Part shown: in pieces, positions 43,812 through 55,875 of the stretch
Numbering within the stretch: the first letter of the stretch is position 1
Layout: each line of letters starts with the position of its first letter
NCBI RefSeq assembly: GCF_014673215.1
Contig: NZ_JACWMS010000002.1
Location: 496,001-560,000, forward strand
Source of the DNA: Gordonia hankookensis
Lineage (GTDB): Bacteria; Actinomycetota; Actinomycetes; Mycobacteriales; Mycobacteriaceae
Direction of reading: 5' to 3'
Length of the DNA stretch: 64,000 bases
Program-made: the position numbers and the translations under genes
The notes under the pieces: generated by a model
Told to the model about the DNA's origin: nothing
Seen by the model: the letters and a program-made list of their open reading frames with translations, nothing else
Databases searched by the model: none

Positions 43812-46800
43812 TTGAACCCAGGAACGATCGATGATCAGGTCGGTGCCGGTGGACGGCTGCCCGAATCACGTCACACGGTTGACGTCACGTCGCCTCGCCT
43901 GCCTCTCACCGCGGCCCAACGGGGACTGTGGTTCGCTCAACAACTGATCCCGGACACCCCGATCGTCATCGCGACCTACGTGGAACTCCACGGCGACCTC
44001 GACATCGATCTGCTCGATCGCGTCTGCCGCCGTGGCCTGACCGAGGTCGAGTGCCTGGTCCGGATCGGTGAGGTCGACGGGGTGCCCCACCAGGTCATCG
44101 ACCGTGCCGCCGACGACGACTTCCCCATCGTCGACGTGAGTGGTCACGACGATCCGTCCGCTGCCGCCCACGAGTGGATGGTCCGCGACTACACCGCGGG
44201 TTTCGACCTGCTCTCCGATCGGCTCATCCGCGGTGCCGTCATCCGTCTCGCCGATGGCCATCACTACTGGTACTCGTGCATCCACCACATCGTCGTCGAC
44301 GGATACGGCGCGATCCGGTTCATGAATCGCGCCGCCGAGTTGTACACCGCCGAGCTCACCGGGACCGGCGAGTCCGAGGAGCGCTACAGCGCATCCCGGC
44401 TCGAGGATCTCGTGACCGCAGACTCCGAGTACCGGGATTCGAAGCGGTTCCGGACCGACCGCGATTACTGGATGACCAAGGCGCGCAACCTTCCTGCACC
44501 CTTGTCCCCGGCAGGCGTGACCGGCATTCCCGACATCACTCCCCTGCGCGGTGGCGGATTGCTCTCGCCCGACCTGTCGAATCGCCTCGCCGATGCCGCC
44601 GAGCGCTACGGCAGCATCGACGCCGCCGTCACCATCGCCGCCGTCGCCGCCTACTTCGCCATCGCCACCAACACCTCCGATGTGGTGCTCAGCCTTCCGG
44701 TGACCGGCCGCACCAACGCCGTGCTGCGCAAGGGCGCGGGCATGGTGTCCAACGTCGTACCGATCCGGGTGCAGGTGGGGGCGGCCACCACCGTCGGCGA
44801 ACTGGTGAAGGCCACCGGCCTCGAACTCACCGGCGCACTCCGTCATCAGCGCTACCGAAGCGAGGACCTCCACGCCGACCTCGCCGCCACCGACCCGGCA
44901 CGCGCAACCGCAGGCGTCGAGATCGGCGGGCTGTACGGCCCGACCATCAACGTGATGAACTTCCCGACCGATCTCGAATTGGGTTCCGTCGCAGGGCACT
45001 TCAATGTCCTGACCTCTGGCCCCATCGCCGATATGATGGTCAACCTCTATCCGGCGGCCGACGGCACCCGAGTCGACATCCTGGCGAACCACCACCTCTA
45101 CGATTCCGACACGCTCGCACGCCACCACGACCGGATGATCCAGCTCCTCGAGGCCTTCGCCGACGGCGATCCGGACCGTACGGTGCTCTCGGTCGACACG
45201 CTCACCGAGACGGAGCGAGCCTCTCTGGTACCGGCGCGAGGCCCGATCGCCCCGCCTGCACGCACGCTCGGGGAGATCATCGAGGAGGCCGCTACCCGAG
45301 CCCCTGGCAACATCGCATTCACCTATCACGACGGCACAGGCGAGCACGGCAGGGTCACCTACCGCGACGCCGCGCGCTGGGCGTCGGCCGTCGCAGATCA
45401 CCTGATCCGACGTGGTGCGCGGCCCGGCGCCTTCGTCGCCGTCGCGGTCGAGCGATCCCTGGACTCCGTCCGATCCGTCTGGGCCGTTGCACGTTCGGGC
45501 GCCGGATTCGTTCCGGTTGACCCGGATTATCCGGCCGATCGGATCGGTCACATCCTCACCGACAGCGGCTCGCGGATCGGTATCACCACCCGGGCGCTTC
45601 GCGACCGCCTGCCCGACGACGTCGACTGGCTGGTCCTCGACGACATCGGCGACCCCGATGCGACGCGCGACCATCTCGCCGAGCGCGAATCTGCCGGTGC
45701 GACACCGCGGACCGCTCGTGTGGACGATGCCGCGTACATGATCTACACCTCGGGGTCGACCGGCACGCCCAAGGGGGTCGTCGTGACCCACCGCGGCCTG
45801 TCCGCGCTGGCCGCCGAACGGCGCCACAATTATCACGTCACCGCCGACTCCCGATTCCTGCACAACACGTCACCGAGTTTCGACATGGCTGTTGGCGAAC
45901 AGGTCTCGGCGTTGTCGGCATCGGCGACACTCGTCGTCGCCGCGCCCGGGCTGACCCCCGACGAGCTCGCCGACGTCATCACACGCGCCGACGTGACCCA
46001 CGCACTGCTCACTCCGACGGTGCTGTCCACCCTCGCACCCGAACGGCTCGAAGGGTTGAGGGTGCTGGGCGTCGGAGGCGAGGCGGTGAACTCGGATCTC
46101 GTCCGGCGCTGGGCGCCCGGGCGAGCGATGCGAAACGGCTACGGGCCCACCGAGGCAACCGACATCGCCACGGTCGCCGCACTGACCGCGGACGCCCGGG
46201 TCACCATCGGTGGCCCGGTCCACGATTTCGAGGTCGTGGTCCTGGACTCATGGCTGCGGCCGGTACCTCCCGGCGTACGGGGGGAGCTCTATCTGTCCGG
46301 CCCGGGTCTGGCCCGCGGATACCACGGCCTGGCCGCGCTCACCGCGTCACGGTTCGTGGCCTCCCCCCTCGCGACGGGCGGCCGGATGTACCGCACCGGC
46401 GACGTCGTGTCGTGGGCGCCGGGCGACCTCGACACCCCGTACCTCGAATACCACGGACGATCCGACAATCAGGTCAAGATCCGGGGCCGCCGCATCGAGC
46501 TCGGCGAGATCGAGGCGACCCTGGTGCAACTCGCCGTCGTGTCCAACGCGGTGGTCGCCGTGTGCGACACCGCCGCAGGCGCCCGGCTGGTCGCCTACGT
46601 CGTCGGGACACCCGACGCGGTCGTCGATGTGGATGCGGTGCGCGAGTGGTGTGAACAGCGGCTTCCGGCCGGTCTCGTTCCCGATGGCGTCGTGGTCCTC
46701 GAGCAGCTTCCCGTCACCCCCAACGGCAAGCTCGATGTCTCGAGGCTCCCCGCACCGACCTTCACCGCCGAGAAGCCCTACCGCGCACCCCGAACATCCG

Positions 46801-49800
46801 AGGAGCAGATGCTGGCCGAGCTCTTCGGCGAAGTGCTGGGGCATGATCGCGTCGGTGCCGACGACTCGTTCTTCGCACTCGGCGGCGACAGCATCGGCGC
46901 CATCGGGCTCGTCTCCCGGGCCCGTACGATCGGTCTGAACCTCACTCCTCGCGACGTGTTCGAGCGGAAGACCGTCGCAGCGCTCGCACGCGTCGCGGCC
47001 ACCCAGGCCGCGCAACCCGGCCTCGACGAACTCCCCGGCGGTGGCGTGGGCCGCGTGCCGCTGACCCCGATCATGCACTGGCTCCTCGCCCGGCCGGGTG
47101 GTATCGACCGCTACGCACAACATCTCGTCCTGCGATTGCCTGCAGGCATCGGGCGAGAGGGGATCGCCGAGACACTCTCGGCCGTGATCGCCCATCACGA
47201 TGCCTTACGGGCCCGGCTGGTCGACCAGGACACGGCGCTGCGGGTCGACCCCGAGAGCGCGGTGCGGGCCGACTCCCTGATCCGACGCATCGACCTCGAC
47301 TCCGACGCGGACCTCGCCGAGGTGGCGCGGGTCGCTCTCGACGCGGCCCTGGGCCGGCTCGACCCCCGCGCGGGCATCATGAGCCAATTCGTCTGGCTTC
47401 ACCGGGAATCCGACGACGACCTGCTCATCGCAGCGATCCACCACCTCGCGGTCGACGGGGTGTCGTGGCGAATCCTCGTGCCCGACATGATGACCGCGTG
47501 GTCGGCTGTCGACGCGGGACGGCCCGTCGCGCTCGCACCCGTCGGCACCTCACTTCGCAGGTGGGCACACGGCCTCGCGGAACGCTCCACGGCGATCGCC
47601 GAGGCCGACAACGACCGTTGGGCCACCGCACTCGATGCCGCGTCCCCGGCGGGCACCTGGCAGATCGATCCCGCCCGCGACCACGTCGCCGATCTCGTCC
47701 ACCGCGAATTGCGGCTCGGCCCGGATCTGACACGCTCGGTGGTCGAGTCGATTCCCACGGCGTTCCGCGCGACCACCGAGGACATCCTCGTCGCCACCCT
47801 CGCCCTGGCGCTGGCCACATCGTCTGCGACGACACCCGATTCCCTGGTCGTCCAGCTCGAAGGGCACGGACGCGAGGAGTCCTTGCTGCCCGGTGCCGAT
47901 CTCTCGCGCACCGTCGGCTGGTTCACCACGGCCTTTCCGCTGCGTATCGACCGAGACCGCCTGCATACGAGTCGGGGGACCACTCCCGACGGACCGGCGG
48001 CGATCGAGGCAGTCAAGTACGTCAAAGAGTTGATCCGCGGATTGCCCTCTCGTGGAGCCAGTTACGGGATCATCCGACACCTCTCCCCGACCGGCGAGGG
48101 CGCGATCACCGCACTCGCCGACGTCACGCCGGCCGTGAGCCTCAACTATCTCGGCCGTATCTCCGCAGACGCCATACCCGCCGAGTTCGCCGGCCTCGGG
48201 TGGTTACCCACCGACGAGTTGGGCCGACTCCCCGTCACGCCCGACGCCGGCATGCCCGCGGTGGCGGCCCTCGACGTCAACGCCATCGTGACGGGCGCGC
48301 CGAGCACCGGTATGCAGCTGACCGCCGGTGTCGACCATGTCGCACGAATCATCGACGAGAGCACCGTCACCGGCGTCCTCGCACGGTGGGAACAGCTGCT
48401 GACCGCGCTGGCCGACGCCGTTCGCGAGGGCACGCACGGATGGACGCCGTCCGACGTCACCCCCGCCCGCGTCACCCAGCGGGACCTGGACCGGTGGGTC
48501 GCGCAGTATCCGAACCTGGTGGACGTCTGGCCGAGCTCTCCTCTGCAACAGGGATTTGCCTTCCACACCGCGCTCGCCGCGGAATCCGCCTCGGGCTTCG
48601 CGGCATCGGACATCTACGTCTCGCAGGCGACCATCACCCTCGACGGCGCGGTCGACGCCGACCGTCTCCACACCGCTGCCCGTGCGGTGGTGTCGCGACA
48701 TCCCGCCCTGCGCACGGCGTTCACCACCTCCGACACCGGTGATCTGGTGGCGCTGCTCGACGCCGGAGCCGAACCCGGCTGGCAGGTCGACGATCTCACC
48801 GATCTCGAACCCGGGCTGCAGTCCGTCCGCCTCGCCGGAATCCGAGATCGTCAGCGTGCACGCCCCTTTTCACTCGGCGATGCCCCGTTACTGCGGTTCG
48901 GCCTCGTCCGCATGGCACCCGAGTCGTTCGCACTCGTGGTCACCGTCCACCACGTCGTCGTCGACGGCTGGTCCATGCCCCTGCTGCTCCGAGATCTCCT
49001 CGTCCTCTACGCAACACACGGTTCGGACGCAGCGCTGCCGGATGCACCCAGTTACCGCGACTTCCTGGTGTGGCTCTCGAACCGAGACCGGGATGCGGCG
49101 CGGAACGCCTGGTCACAGGCATTCGAGGGTAGGGCGCACGCCTCGTTGCTCGCCCCTGCTGCCGCCACGTCGGTCGATCCGTCGCCTCCACGGCGCGCGG
49201 CTCTCGACCTCGGACCCGAACGATGGGCCCGAATCACGCAGTGCGCCAACGATGCCGGCGTCACCGTGAACACGGTTGTGCAATCGCTCTGGGCGATGCT
49301 CCTGGGACGACTCACACCTGGCGACGATGCCACGCGCGGTGGCGTGGATGTCACCTTCGGTGCGACCGTCTCGGGCCGGCCCGCGGAGCTCGACCGGGTC
49401 GACGAGACCGTCGGGTTGTTCATCAACACGGTGCCGGTCCGGGTGCGTGCCGAGGCAGGCGAACCCATCGCCACTGTCTGGCAACGTCTCCACGACGAGC
49501 AGGCCCGCCTGATCGACCACCACCATCTGGGACTCGCCGAGATCGGACATGCGGCAGGCCCGGGTTCCGGATTCGACACGCTGGTCGTCTTCGAGTCGTA
49601 CCCGATCGACACCGAAGCACTCGACACCGCCAACGGTGTCGACGGGGTGCGGGTCGTCGACGTGGCGATCGACGAGTCGACCCATTACCCCCTCAGCCTG
49701 ACCGTCGAGATGCAACCGCATCCCCGACTCGTCTTCAGCGCACGCACCGATGTCGTCGACGCACGTGCCCTGACGGGGTTGGTCGAGCGTTTAGATCGCC

Positions 49801-52499
49801 TCCTGCGCACCGTGTGCACCGACCCGTCGGTTGCCGTGGGTGCTCTGCCTGCCCTGACCGAATCCGAAGAGCAGCACACGGTTCCACTCCGAGGCCTGCC
49901 GGCCGAGCCGGCGATGACCCTGCGACAGATCATCCGCCGCGCGGTGGACCGACGCCCGGACGGAATCGCCATCCGCGCGGCCGGCCGATCGATCACCTAT
50001 GCCGAGGCCGACCAGTGGTCCGACGAGGTGGCATCTCTGCTGTCCGCGGCGGGCGCGGGACCCGAGGACTATGTCGCGATCGCCCTTCGCCGGTCGGCCG
50101 ATTCGGTCCGCAGCGTGTGGGCCGTCGCCAAGACCGGTGCCGCATTCCTGCCCGTCGACCCCACCTACCCTGCGGACCGCATCGCGTTGCTCCTGGGGGA
50201 CTCGGGTGCCCGCCTGGGTGTCACGGATCGGCGGACGCGTCCGCACCTCCCGGATTCGATCGAGTGGCTGGTTCTCGACGACCGGCCGACGCGACCGGAG
50301 CGTACCGGAGAGCGAATCCGCCTCAGGGAGAACGTCGATCACCCCGCATACCTGATCTACACCTCGGGTTCCACCGGACTCCCCAAGGGGGTCGTGGTGT
50401 CTCATCGAGGCCTCGCCAATCTGGTCGGCGAGCGGCGGCACACCTACCTCGTCGACGAGGATTCGCGATTCCTCCACAACACGTCGCCGAGCTTCGACAT
50501 GTCGGTCGGCGAACAGCTCGCTGCCCTGTCCGCGTCCGCGACACTCGTGATCAGCGACCCCGAGGCCGGCCCGACGTCGCTGCCCGAGTTGGTCGGGCGA
50601 GAGGGTGTGACCCACGCCCTGCTGACGCCGACGGCACTGGCCACCATCGATCCCGAAGCGCTCGCCGGAGTTCGCGTCCTCGGGGTCGGCGGCGAGGCGA
50701 TCGGACGTGAGCTGGTGTCGCGCTGGGCGCCCGGCCGGACGATGCGCAACGGGTACGGCCCCACCGAGGCGACCGACATCGCCACCGTCGCCTCACTCGA
50801 ACCCGACACGGTCCCGGCGACCGGCACCGTCCCGATCGGTCGCCCTGTCCGGGGTTTCGAGATGATCGTCCTCGATCCGGCGCTGCGCCCGGTCGCGCGC
50901 GGCACGGTGGGAGAGCTCTACGTCGCCGGCCCTGCTCTCGCGCGTGGCTATCACGGTCGGCCGGCGCTGACCGCCGATCGATTCGTCGCGAACCCGTTCG
51001 GCAGACCCGGTGATCGGATGTATCGGACCGGCGATCTGGTGTCACTCGCCCAGGACGACTCGATCCGATATCTCGGTCGCGCGGACCGGCAGGTCAAGGT
51101 CCGCGGGCATCGGATCGAACCGGGCGAGATCGAGGCAGCCCTGCTCCGGAATCCGGTAGTCCGGCAGGCCGTGGCGGTCGGCAAGCCCGGCCCGCACGGC
51201 GATACCGTGCTGGTCGGGTACGTCGTCGGGTTCGATTCCGCACACGTCGACGGCGGGGCACCGCAGCCCCGGGAGATCCGCGACGAGCTCGCCCGAACCC
51301 TCCCACGGCACATGGTGCCGTCGACGATCGTCGTCCTCGACGCGATTCCGACGACACCGTCGGGCAAGGTGGACGAGCGATCCCTGCCCGACCCGGAGTT
51401 CGTGTCGATGACCGCCTTCGCCGCGCCCACGACGCCGACCGAGCAGATCGTCGTCGACGAGTTCGCACGGCAACTGGGCATCGAGCGGGTGGGCACCGAC
51501 GACGATTTCTTCCTGCTGGGCGGCACGTCGCTGTCGGCGTTCGCGATGGTTGCCAGACTTCGCGATCGGACCGGCTCCCTGGTGCCGATCGCCGCGGTTC
51601 TCGACGACCCGACGCCTCGCGCGCTCGCCCGCAGACTCGACGATCCCGATCCCGTCGCGGACGATGCGGCACTGCGCGTCCTGCTGCCGATCCGCCCGTC
51701 GGGCACCGGCGCCCCACTGTTCTGCGTCCATCCGGCCATCGGATTGTCGTGGGGTTACGCCGGGTTGCTCCGTCACCTCGACGCCGACCGGCCCGTGTAC
51801 GGCCTCCAGATCCCGGGAATGATCGACGACGACTCGGTCCTCACCTACGACACGATCGACGATCTGGCCGACCGCTATCTCCGGGAGATCCGGAACGTGG
51901 TGCCGCACGGTCCCGTCCACCTGCTGGGTTGGTCACTGGGTGGTGTGATCGCCCATTCGATCGCAGCTCGGATCGTGGCTGCCGGAAGCGTCGTCGCGTC
52001 GCTGACCTTGTTGGACAGCGTGATCCCGTCGGCCATGCCCGACCGGGACGACACGATGCGACTGACGGATCTGGTGAGCGCACTGGGCCTCGAGGATCAC
52101 CCGATCGCGACTCTCGGCGACGAGAGTGCACCCGTGACGCGGGCATCGGTGGATGACCTGCTGGCACAGGTGGAGGACATGCCGCCGGGCCTGCAACCCG
52201 AGATCGTGTACTACCTGATCGACGCCGCCGCGCACACTGACCGACTGCTCCGACGGCATGTGCCGCCCGTGTACGACGGCGACGCATTGTTCGTGACCGC
52301 CGATCCCGACGACACCGCAGGCTCGACCGCGAAGTCGAGCTGGATGGGCCCCATCGCCGGGCATGTCGACGAGCTCCGCGTCCGGTGCACGCACTGGGAG
52401 ATGTGCTCCCACGCCGCGATGCGCGCCATCGGCCCGGCGGTCGAGGGGTACCTCGACCGATCCGTTCCGGCGCACCGGAACGGACGTGCGACGCCATGA
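43812..52499 (+). CDS. Dimodular hydroxamate-siderophore NRPS (C-A-T-E-C-A-T-TE)
   Basis: 2895 residues. Condensation ([13 protein letters not shown] ~34; HHIVVDGYG ~158), adenylation 1 ([11 protein letters not shown] ~645; [10 protein letters not shown] ~775), carrier ([10 protein letters not shown] ~1023), epimerase ([10 protein letters not shown] ~1213; NYLGRIS ~1444), condensation ([10 protein letters not shown] ~1577; HHVVVDGWS ~1714), adenylation 2 ([11 protein letters not shown] ~2184; [10 protein letters not shown] ~2313), carrier (LGGTSLSAF ~2573), thioesterase ([10 protein letters not shown] ~2707). Both adenylation domains read D-M-G-L-G-G-G-D-I at the nine pocket positions, so they should activate the same residue, probably an N5-hydroxyornithine derivative given the formyltransferase and hydroxylase beside it. 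The start is a TTG six bases after AGGAA. The stop overlaps the next gene by 4 bp. Confidence 0.88.
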   Translation: MNPGTIDDQVGAGGRLPESRHTVDVTSPRLPLTAAQRGLWFAQQLIPDTPIVIATYVELHGDLDIDLLDRVCRRGLTEVECLVRIGEVDGVPHQVIDRAADDDFPIVDVSGHDDPSAAAHEWMVRDYTAGFDLLSDRLIRGAVIRLADGHHYWYSCIHHIVVDGYGAIRFMNRAAELYTAELTGTGESEERYSASRLEDLVTADSEYRDSKRFRTDRDYWMTKARNLPAPLSPAGVTGIPDITPLRGGGLLSPDLSNRLADAAERYGSIDAAVTIAAVAAYFAIATNTSDVVLSLPVTGRTNAVLRKGAGMVSNVVPIRVQVGAATTVGELVKATGLELTGALRHQRYRSEDLHADLAATDPARATAGVEIGGLYGPTINVMNFPTDLELGSVAGHFNVLTSGPIADMMVNLYPAADGTRVDILANHHLYDSDTLARHHDRMIQLLEAFADGDPDRTVLSVDTLTETERASLVPARGPIAPPARTLGEIIEEAATRAPGNIAFTYHDGTGEHGRVTYRDAARWASAVADHLIRRGARPGAFVAVAVERSLDSVRSVWAVARSGAGFVPVDPDYPADRIGHILTDSGSRIGITTRALRDRLPDDVDWLVLDDIGDPDATRDHLAERESAGATPRTARVDDAAYMIYTSGSTGTPKGVVVTHRGLSALAAERRHNYHVTADSRFLHNTSPSFDMAVGEQVSALSASATLVVAAPGLTPDELADVITRADVTHALLTPTVLSTLAPERLEGLRVLGVGGEAVNSDLVRRWAPGRAMRNGYGPTEATDIATVAALTADARVTIGGPVHDFEVVVLDSWLRPVPPGVRGELYLSGPGLARGYHGLAALTASRFVASPLATGGRMYRTGDVVSWAPGDLDTPYLEYHGRSDNQVKIRGRRIELGEIEATLVQLAVVSNAVVAVCDTAAGARLVAYVVGTPDAVVDVDAVREWCEQRLPAGLVPDGVVVLEQLPVTPNGKLDVSRLPAPTFTAEKPYRAPRTSEEQMLAELFGEVLGHDRVGADDSFFALGGDSIGAIGLVSRARTIGLNLTPRDVFERKTVAALARVAATQAAQPGLDELPGGGVGRVPLTPIMHWLLARPGGIDRYAQHLVLRLPAGIGREGIAETLSAVIAHHDALRARLVDQDTALRVDPESAVRADSLIRRIDLDSDADLAEVARVALDAALGRLDPRAGIMSQFVWLHRESDDDLLIAAIHHLAVDGVSWRILVPDMMTAWSAVDAGRPVALAPVGTSLRRWAHGLAERSTAIAEADNDRWATALDAASPAGTWQIDPARDHVADLVHRELRLGPDLTRSVVESIPTAFRATTEDILVATLALALATSSATTPDSLVVQLEGHGREESLLPGADLSRTVGWFTTAFPLRIDRDRLHTSRGTTPDGPAAIEAVKYVKELIRGLPSRGASYGIIRHLSPTGEGAITALADVTPAVSLNYLGRISADAIPAEFAGLGWLPTDELGRLPVTPDAGMPAVAALDVNAIVTGAPSTGMQLTAGVDHVARIIDESTVTGVLARWEQLLTALADAVREGTHGWTPSDVTPARVTQRDLDRWVAQYPNLVDVWPSSPLQQGFAFHTALAAESASGFAASDIYVSQATITLDGAVDADRLHTAARAVVSRHPALRTAFTTSDTGDLVALLDAGAEPGWQVDDLTDLEPGLQSVRLAGIRDRQRARPFSLGDAPLLRFGLVRMAPESFALVVTVHHVVVDGWSMPLLLRDLLVLYATHGSDAALPDAPSYRDFLVWLSNRDRDAARNAWSQAFEGRAHASLLAPAAATSVDPSPPRRAALDLGPERWARITQCANDAGVTVNTVVQSLWAMLLGRLTPGDDATRGGVDVTFGATVSGRPAELDRVDETVGLFINTVPVRVRAEAGEPIATVWQRLHDEQARLIDHHHLGLAEIGHAAGPGSGFDTLVVFESYPIDTEALDTANGVDGVRVVDVAIDESTHYPLSLTVEMQPHPRLVFSARTDVVDARALTGLVERLDRLLRTVCTDPSVAVGALPALTESEEQHTVPLRGLPAEPAMTLRQIIRRAVDRRPDGIAIRAAGRSITYAEADQWSDEVASLLSAAGAGPEDYVAIALRRSADSVRSVWAVAKTGAAFLPVDPTYPADRIALLLGDSGARLGVTDRRTRPHLPDSIEWLVLDDRPTRPERTGERIRLRENVDHPAYLIYTSGSTGLPKGVVVSHRGLANLVGERRHTYLVDEDSRFLHNTSPSFDMSVGEQLAALSASATLVISDPEAGPTSLPELVGREGVTHALLTPTALATIDPEALAGVRVLGVGGEAIGRELVSRWAPGRTMRNGYGPTEATDIATVASLEPDTVPATGTVPIGRPVRGFEMIVLDPALRPVARGTVGELYVAGPALARGYHGRPALTADRFVANPFGRPGDRMYRTGDLVSLAQDDSIRYLGRADRQVKVRGHRIEPGEIEAALLRNPVVRQAVAVGKPGPHGDTVLVGYVVGFDSAHVDGGAPQPREIRDELARTLPRHMVPSTIVVLDAIPTTPSGKVDERSLPDPEFVSMTAFAAPTTPTEQIVVDEFARQLGIERVGTDDDFFLLGGTSLSAFAMVARLRDRTGSLVPIAAVLDDPTPRALARRLDDPDPVADDAALRVLLPIRPSGTGAPLFCVHPAIGLSWGYAGLLRHLDADRPVYGLQIPGMIDDDSVLTYDTIDDLADRYLREIRNVVPHGPVHLLGWSLGGVIAHSIAARIVAAGSVVASLTLLDSVIPSAMPDRDDTMRLTDLVSALGLEDHPIATLGDESAPVTRASVDDLLAQVEDMPPGLQPEIVYYLIDAAAHTDRLLRRHVPPVYDGDALFVTADPDDTAGSTAKSSWMGPIAGHVDELRVRCTHWEMCSHAAMRAIGPAVEGYLDRSVPAHRNGRATP

Positions 52500-54076
52500 G
52501 CGACCTCGACATGGCACCGGTGGATCACCGCGGCCGGACACCAGACGGCGCCCGGGTCCTGCGTGGCTCGGTCCGGGACAACAGACGCTCCCTGATCGCC
52601 TCCACCGCACTCCTGTCGCTGCATCAGTTCTGCGAGGTGTCGGTCCCCGTCCTGATCGGTGTGGCAGTCGATCGCGCGCTCGGCAATGCCGACGTGGCAT
52701 CGCTGATCCGGTGGCTCACGGTCCTGGCCCTGGTCTTCCTCGTCCTGACCGTCGCGTATCGATACGGCGCCCGGATCGCCATGACGGCGGCTCAAGGCGA
52801 GGCACATCGACTCCGGATGCGATGTGCCGCAACAATCGTCGAGGACACCCCGCCCACCGCCACGGAGCTGCGCGACGGTGAGATGCTGAGCATCGCCAAC
52901 TCCGATGCCGACGAGACCGGGAACCTGCTCCGCTATGTGCCCCAGGCGGGTTCGGCCGTCATGGCGCTGATCGCCTGCGCCGCTGTGCTCATCGGCATCG
53001 ACACAGCGCTTGGCATCACCGTCCTGATCGCGGTACCTCTGGCACTCTCGGTCGTACAGCTCCTGTCTCCGTTCACCACGCGTCTCATCGGTGCCCAACA
53101 GCATCACATCGGCCGTTCCACCGCACTCGCGACCGACCTCGTGACCGGGATGCGGACGCTGCGGGGCATCGGCGCACTCGGCATCGCGTCCGACCGCTAT
53201 CGGGAGGCCGACGGCCGGGCCCGACTCGCGATGCGGCGCGCGGCCATCGGACACGGCGCGTTCTTCGGCGCGGCCACCGGCGTGACCGGTCTGATCGCGG
53301 TCGGGGTCGCCGCACTGGCGGGCTGGTTCGCGTTGTCCGGCCAGATCAGCGTCGGCGCACTCATCACCGTCCTCGGTGTGGCCCAGTTCCTGACCGAACC
53401 GCTCGCGATCGCCGCGATGTTGCCGGGCCGCGTCGCGACGGCCCGCGCATCCGCCGAACGCATCTCGACGCTGACCGCCCGACATCGGCTCGCCGGGGAC
53501 ACCACCGTCCCCATCGACCACGACTCGACGACGGTGCCGTGCCCGGGAGAGTTCGTGGCCGTTCGGGCCCCGGACTCCGCCGCCGCCCGCACCTATGCGA
53601 GCACGATCGGTTCCGATCACCGATCCGGCCTGCTCGTCGAACCGCATTCGGTCGACCTGTTCACCGGGACCATCTGGTCGAATCTGGTCGTCGACCCGCA
53701 CGCTGCCCCGCCCCGGGCCACCGTCGTCGAGCTCCTGCGGGCACTGGGCAGCCTGGACATCCTGAGCGGGGGCGGCACAGAGGCTCTCGACACGCCAGTC
53801 TCCGATCGCGGGCTGTCGCTCTCCGGAGGTCAGCGACAACGACTCGCGCTGGCGCGCGCCCTCATCCGGGACCCGGGCACTCTCGTTCTGCACGATCCGA
53901 CGACTGCCGTCGACGCCATGACCGAACGGGTCGTCGCCGAGGCCGTGTACCGGCATCGACACGGCCGGGGGGCGACCCGCTCGACGACCGTGATCACCAA
54001 CAGTCCCGCGTGGCTCAGGGTGGCCGATCGTGTGGTCGCCCTTCCCGGGTGCGCCACGACGGAGCCCGCCTCATGA
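52496..54076 (+). CDS. ABC half-transporter with degenerate ATP site (lacks Walker A)
   Basis: 526 residues. About six membrane helices in ~1-300, then a nucleotide-binding domain. That domain has a perfect signature [15 protein letters not shown] (~442), but where Walker A should be (~350) it reads [14 protein letters not shown] with no GxxGxGKS. Walker B reads [11 protein letters not shown] (His for Asp), and the H-loop His is Asn (VITNSP). It can only work as the regulatory half of a heterodimer with the next gene, which supplies the missing motifs. ATGA overlaps on both sides tie it to the NRPS and partner. Role: export of the new siderophore (ExiT-like) is favoured; IrtA/B-like import is the alternative, though no siderophore-interaction domain is fused. 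Confidence 0.85.
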   Translation: MSDLDMAPVDHRGRTPDGARVLRGSVRDNRRSLIASTALLSLHQFCEVSVPVLIGVAVDRALGNADVASLIRWLTVLALVFLVLTVAYRYGARIAMTAAQGEAHRLRMRCAATIVEDTPPTATELRDGEMLSIANSDADETGNLLRYVPQAGSAVMALIACAAVLIGIDTALGITVLIAVPLALSVVQLLSPFTTRLIGAQQHHIGRSTALATDLVTGMRTLRGIGALGIASDRYREADGRARLAMRRAAIGHGAFFGAATGVTGLIAVGVAALAGWFALSGQISVGALITVLGVAQFLTEPLAIAAMLPGRVATARASAERISTLTARHRLAGDTTVPIDHDSTTVPCPGEFVAVRAPDSAAARTYASTIGSDHRSGLLVEPHSVDLFTGTIWSNLVVDPHAAPPRATVVELLRALGSLDILSGGGTEALDTPVSDRGLSLSGGQRQRLALARALIRDPGTLVLHDPTTAVDAMTERVVAEAVYRHRHGRGATRSTTVITNSPAWLRVADRVVALPGCATTEPAS

Positions 54077-55875
54077 CGGCGCTGCGGGTGGCCGATCGAG
54101 CCGAGGCATCACGCTGGGTGTTGCGGGCCGTGCGGACCCGGCCCGTGCTGACCGCGACCGTCACGATGCTCTGCACGGTGACGGCCGTCTGTGCGGTGAT
54201 TCCCGTACTCGCGCTCGGGATTCTGGTCGATCGGGTGAGCAGTCACGCGACCGCGGGCTCGTTGATCCCGGTGGCGCTGCTGGCCGCGGGGGCCGCGGCC
54301 GTCGGTGGGCTGGCGGCCGGGGCGACCATGTATGGGGTGGCGCGCCTCGGTGCCGACGTGATCGCCGATCTGCGCGCCGAGGCGGTGGACGCCGCTCTGC
54401 ACCTCCCGCGTGCGGCCATCGAGAAGGCCGGCCGGGGCGACGTTCTCTCGCGCCTGAACAACGACGTCACCGTCATCAATCGTGCGGTCACCACGGTGAT
54501 CCCGACAGTCGTGACCGCGGCGGCTCTCACCGTGGTGAGCGTGATCGCGATGGCCGGACTCGATTGGCGGTTGGGCCTCGCCGGTTTCAGCGCCATCCCG
54601 TTCTACGTCGCGGCCCTGCGGTGGTACATCCCCCGTTCGGCGCCCGTGTACGCCGCCGAACGCGTCGCCGCGGCCGAGCGCGCACAGGCGATCGTCGAAT
54701 CGGTGACCAGTCGCGACACCGTACTCGCCTACGACCTGCAGACACGTGAGCTCGACCGCATCGAGGTGTCCTCGGCGCGCACCCGCGACCTCGCGGTCTC
54801 GGTGTTCACCCTGTTCACCCGCCTGGTTGGCCGGGTCAACAGGGCCGAATTCGTCGGTCTGGCAGCGATTCTCTCGATCGGCTTCTGGCTCGTCTCCACC
54901 GGCGACGTCACCGTCGGGGCGACGACCGCGGCCGCCCTGCTCTTCCATCGTCTGTTCAATCCGATCGGGATGATCCTCTACAGTTCCGCGGAGTTGCAGC
55001 TGGCGGGAGCCGGTCTCACCCGACTGGTCGGCGTGGTCGAGGCGACGACGTCGGCTCCCGCCGGGGATTCCGGGGTCGACCCACCCGTGTCACAGGTCCC
55101 CGAGGTCGGGGTGACATTGCGCGACATCTGGTTCGGCTACACACCCGATCATGCGGTTCTGCGTGGTCTCGATCTCGACATCCCCCGGGGCCATCGACTC
55201 GCGCTGGTCGGCGCGAGCGGGGCAGGCAAGTCGACGGTCGGCGGCCTGATCGACGGCACCCTCAGGTGTGATCACGGAGAGATACGCACACCCGCAGGCG
55301 CACAGATCTTCACCGTCAGCCAAGACGTCCACGTGTTCGCCGGCCCACTCATCGATGATCTCCGCCTGGCAGCGCCGGACGCCACCCGCGCAGAGGCCTT
55401 CGAGGCGCTGGCCACCGTCGGCGCCGACGGATGGGTCCGGGCATTGCCATCCGGGATCGACACCGTCGTCGGCGAAGGCGGCTGCCGTCTCGGCGACGCC
55501 CAGGCACAACAGGTCGCGCTGGCCCGTCTGGTGCTCGCCGACCCCGAGATCGCGATCCTGGACGAGGCGACGGCGGAGGCCGACAGCGACCAGGCGGCCG
55601 ACCTCGATCGGGCCGCCCTGGCGGCGACGGCGGGACGCACGACGCTGGTGATCGCACATCGACTCTCCCAGGCGCTCACCGCGGATTCCGTCGCGATCAT
55701 CGCCGATGGCGTCATCACCGAACACGGCCCCCCGGACACGCTCATCGGCGCGGGAGGCGAACTGACGCGGCTGTGGAACACCTTCCACGGCCGACACCTC
55801 GGCCACCACGATCCTTCTGATCCGATCCGACAGCTCCAGCAGACAATCACCTCCGACGCAAGGACTCACCGATGA
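54073..55875 (+). CDS. ABC half-transporter, catalytic partner
   Basis: 600 residues. Exporter-type membrane domain (~25-310, six helices) and a nucleotide-binding domain with intact Walker A (GASGAGKST ~380), Q-loop (FTVSQDVHVFAG), Walker B (IAILDEATAEAD ~497) and H-loop (VIAHRLS ~528). The signature is corrupted to RLGDAQAQQVALARL in place of LSGGQ (~473). With the preceding protein's perfect signature, this gives one complete composite ATP site and one dead site. The start overlaps the partner by 4 bp and the stop overlaps the hydroxylase gene. The C-terminal ~25 residues are an extra polar tail. Confidence 0.88.
   Translation: MTALRVADRAEASRWVLRAVRTRPVLTATVTMLCTVTAVCAVIPVLALGILVDRVSSHATAGSLIPVALLAAGAAAVGGLAAGATMYGVARLGADVIADLRAEAVDAALHLPRAAIEKAGRGDVLSRLNNDVTVINRAVTTVIPTVVTAAALTVVSVIAMAGLDWRLGLAGFSAIPFYVAALRWYIPRSAPVYAAERVAAAERAQAIVESVTSRDTVLAYDLQTRELDRIEVSSARTRDLAVSVFTLFTRLVGRVNRAEFVGLAAILSIGFWLVSTGDVTVGATTAAALLFHRLFNPIGMILYSSAELQLAGAGLTRLVGVVEATTSAPAGDSGVDPPVSQVPEVGVTLRDIWFGYTPDHAVLRGLDLDIPRGHRLALVGASGAGKSTVGGLIDGTLRCDHGEIRTPAGAQIFTVSQDVHVFAGPLIDDLRLAAPDATRAEAFEALATVGADGWVRALPSGIDTVVGEGGCRLGDAQAQQVALARLVLADPEIAILDEATAEADSDQAADLDRAALAATAGRTTLVIAHRLSQALTADSVAIIADGVITEHGPPDTLIGAGGELTRLWNTFHGRHLGHHDPSDPIRQLQQTITSDARTHR

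Noticed and set aside
43597..43815. 72-codon plus-strand frame overlapping the formyltransferase start
   Set aside because: It crosses the divergent promoter and iron box; only its last seven codons, from the ATG at 43792, are of interest as a leader.
52496..55875. Assignment of the ABC pair as IrtA/IrtB
   Set aside because: The membrane/NBD layout fits, but the siderophore-interaction domain of IrtA is missing and the genes lie inside the hydroxamate NRPS operon. Kept only as an alternative.
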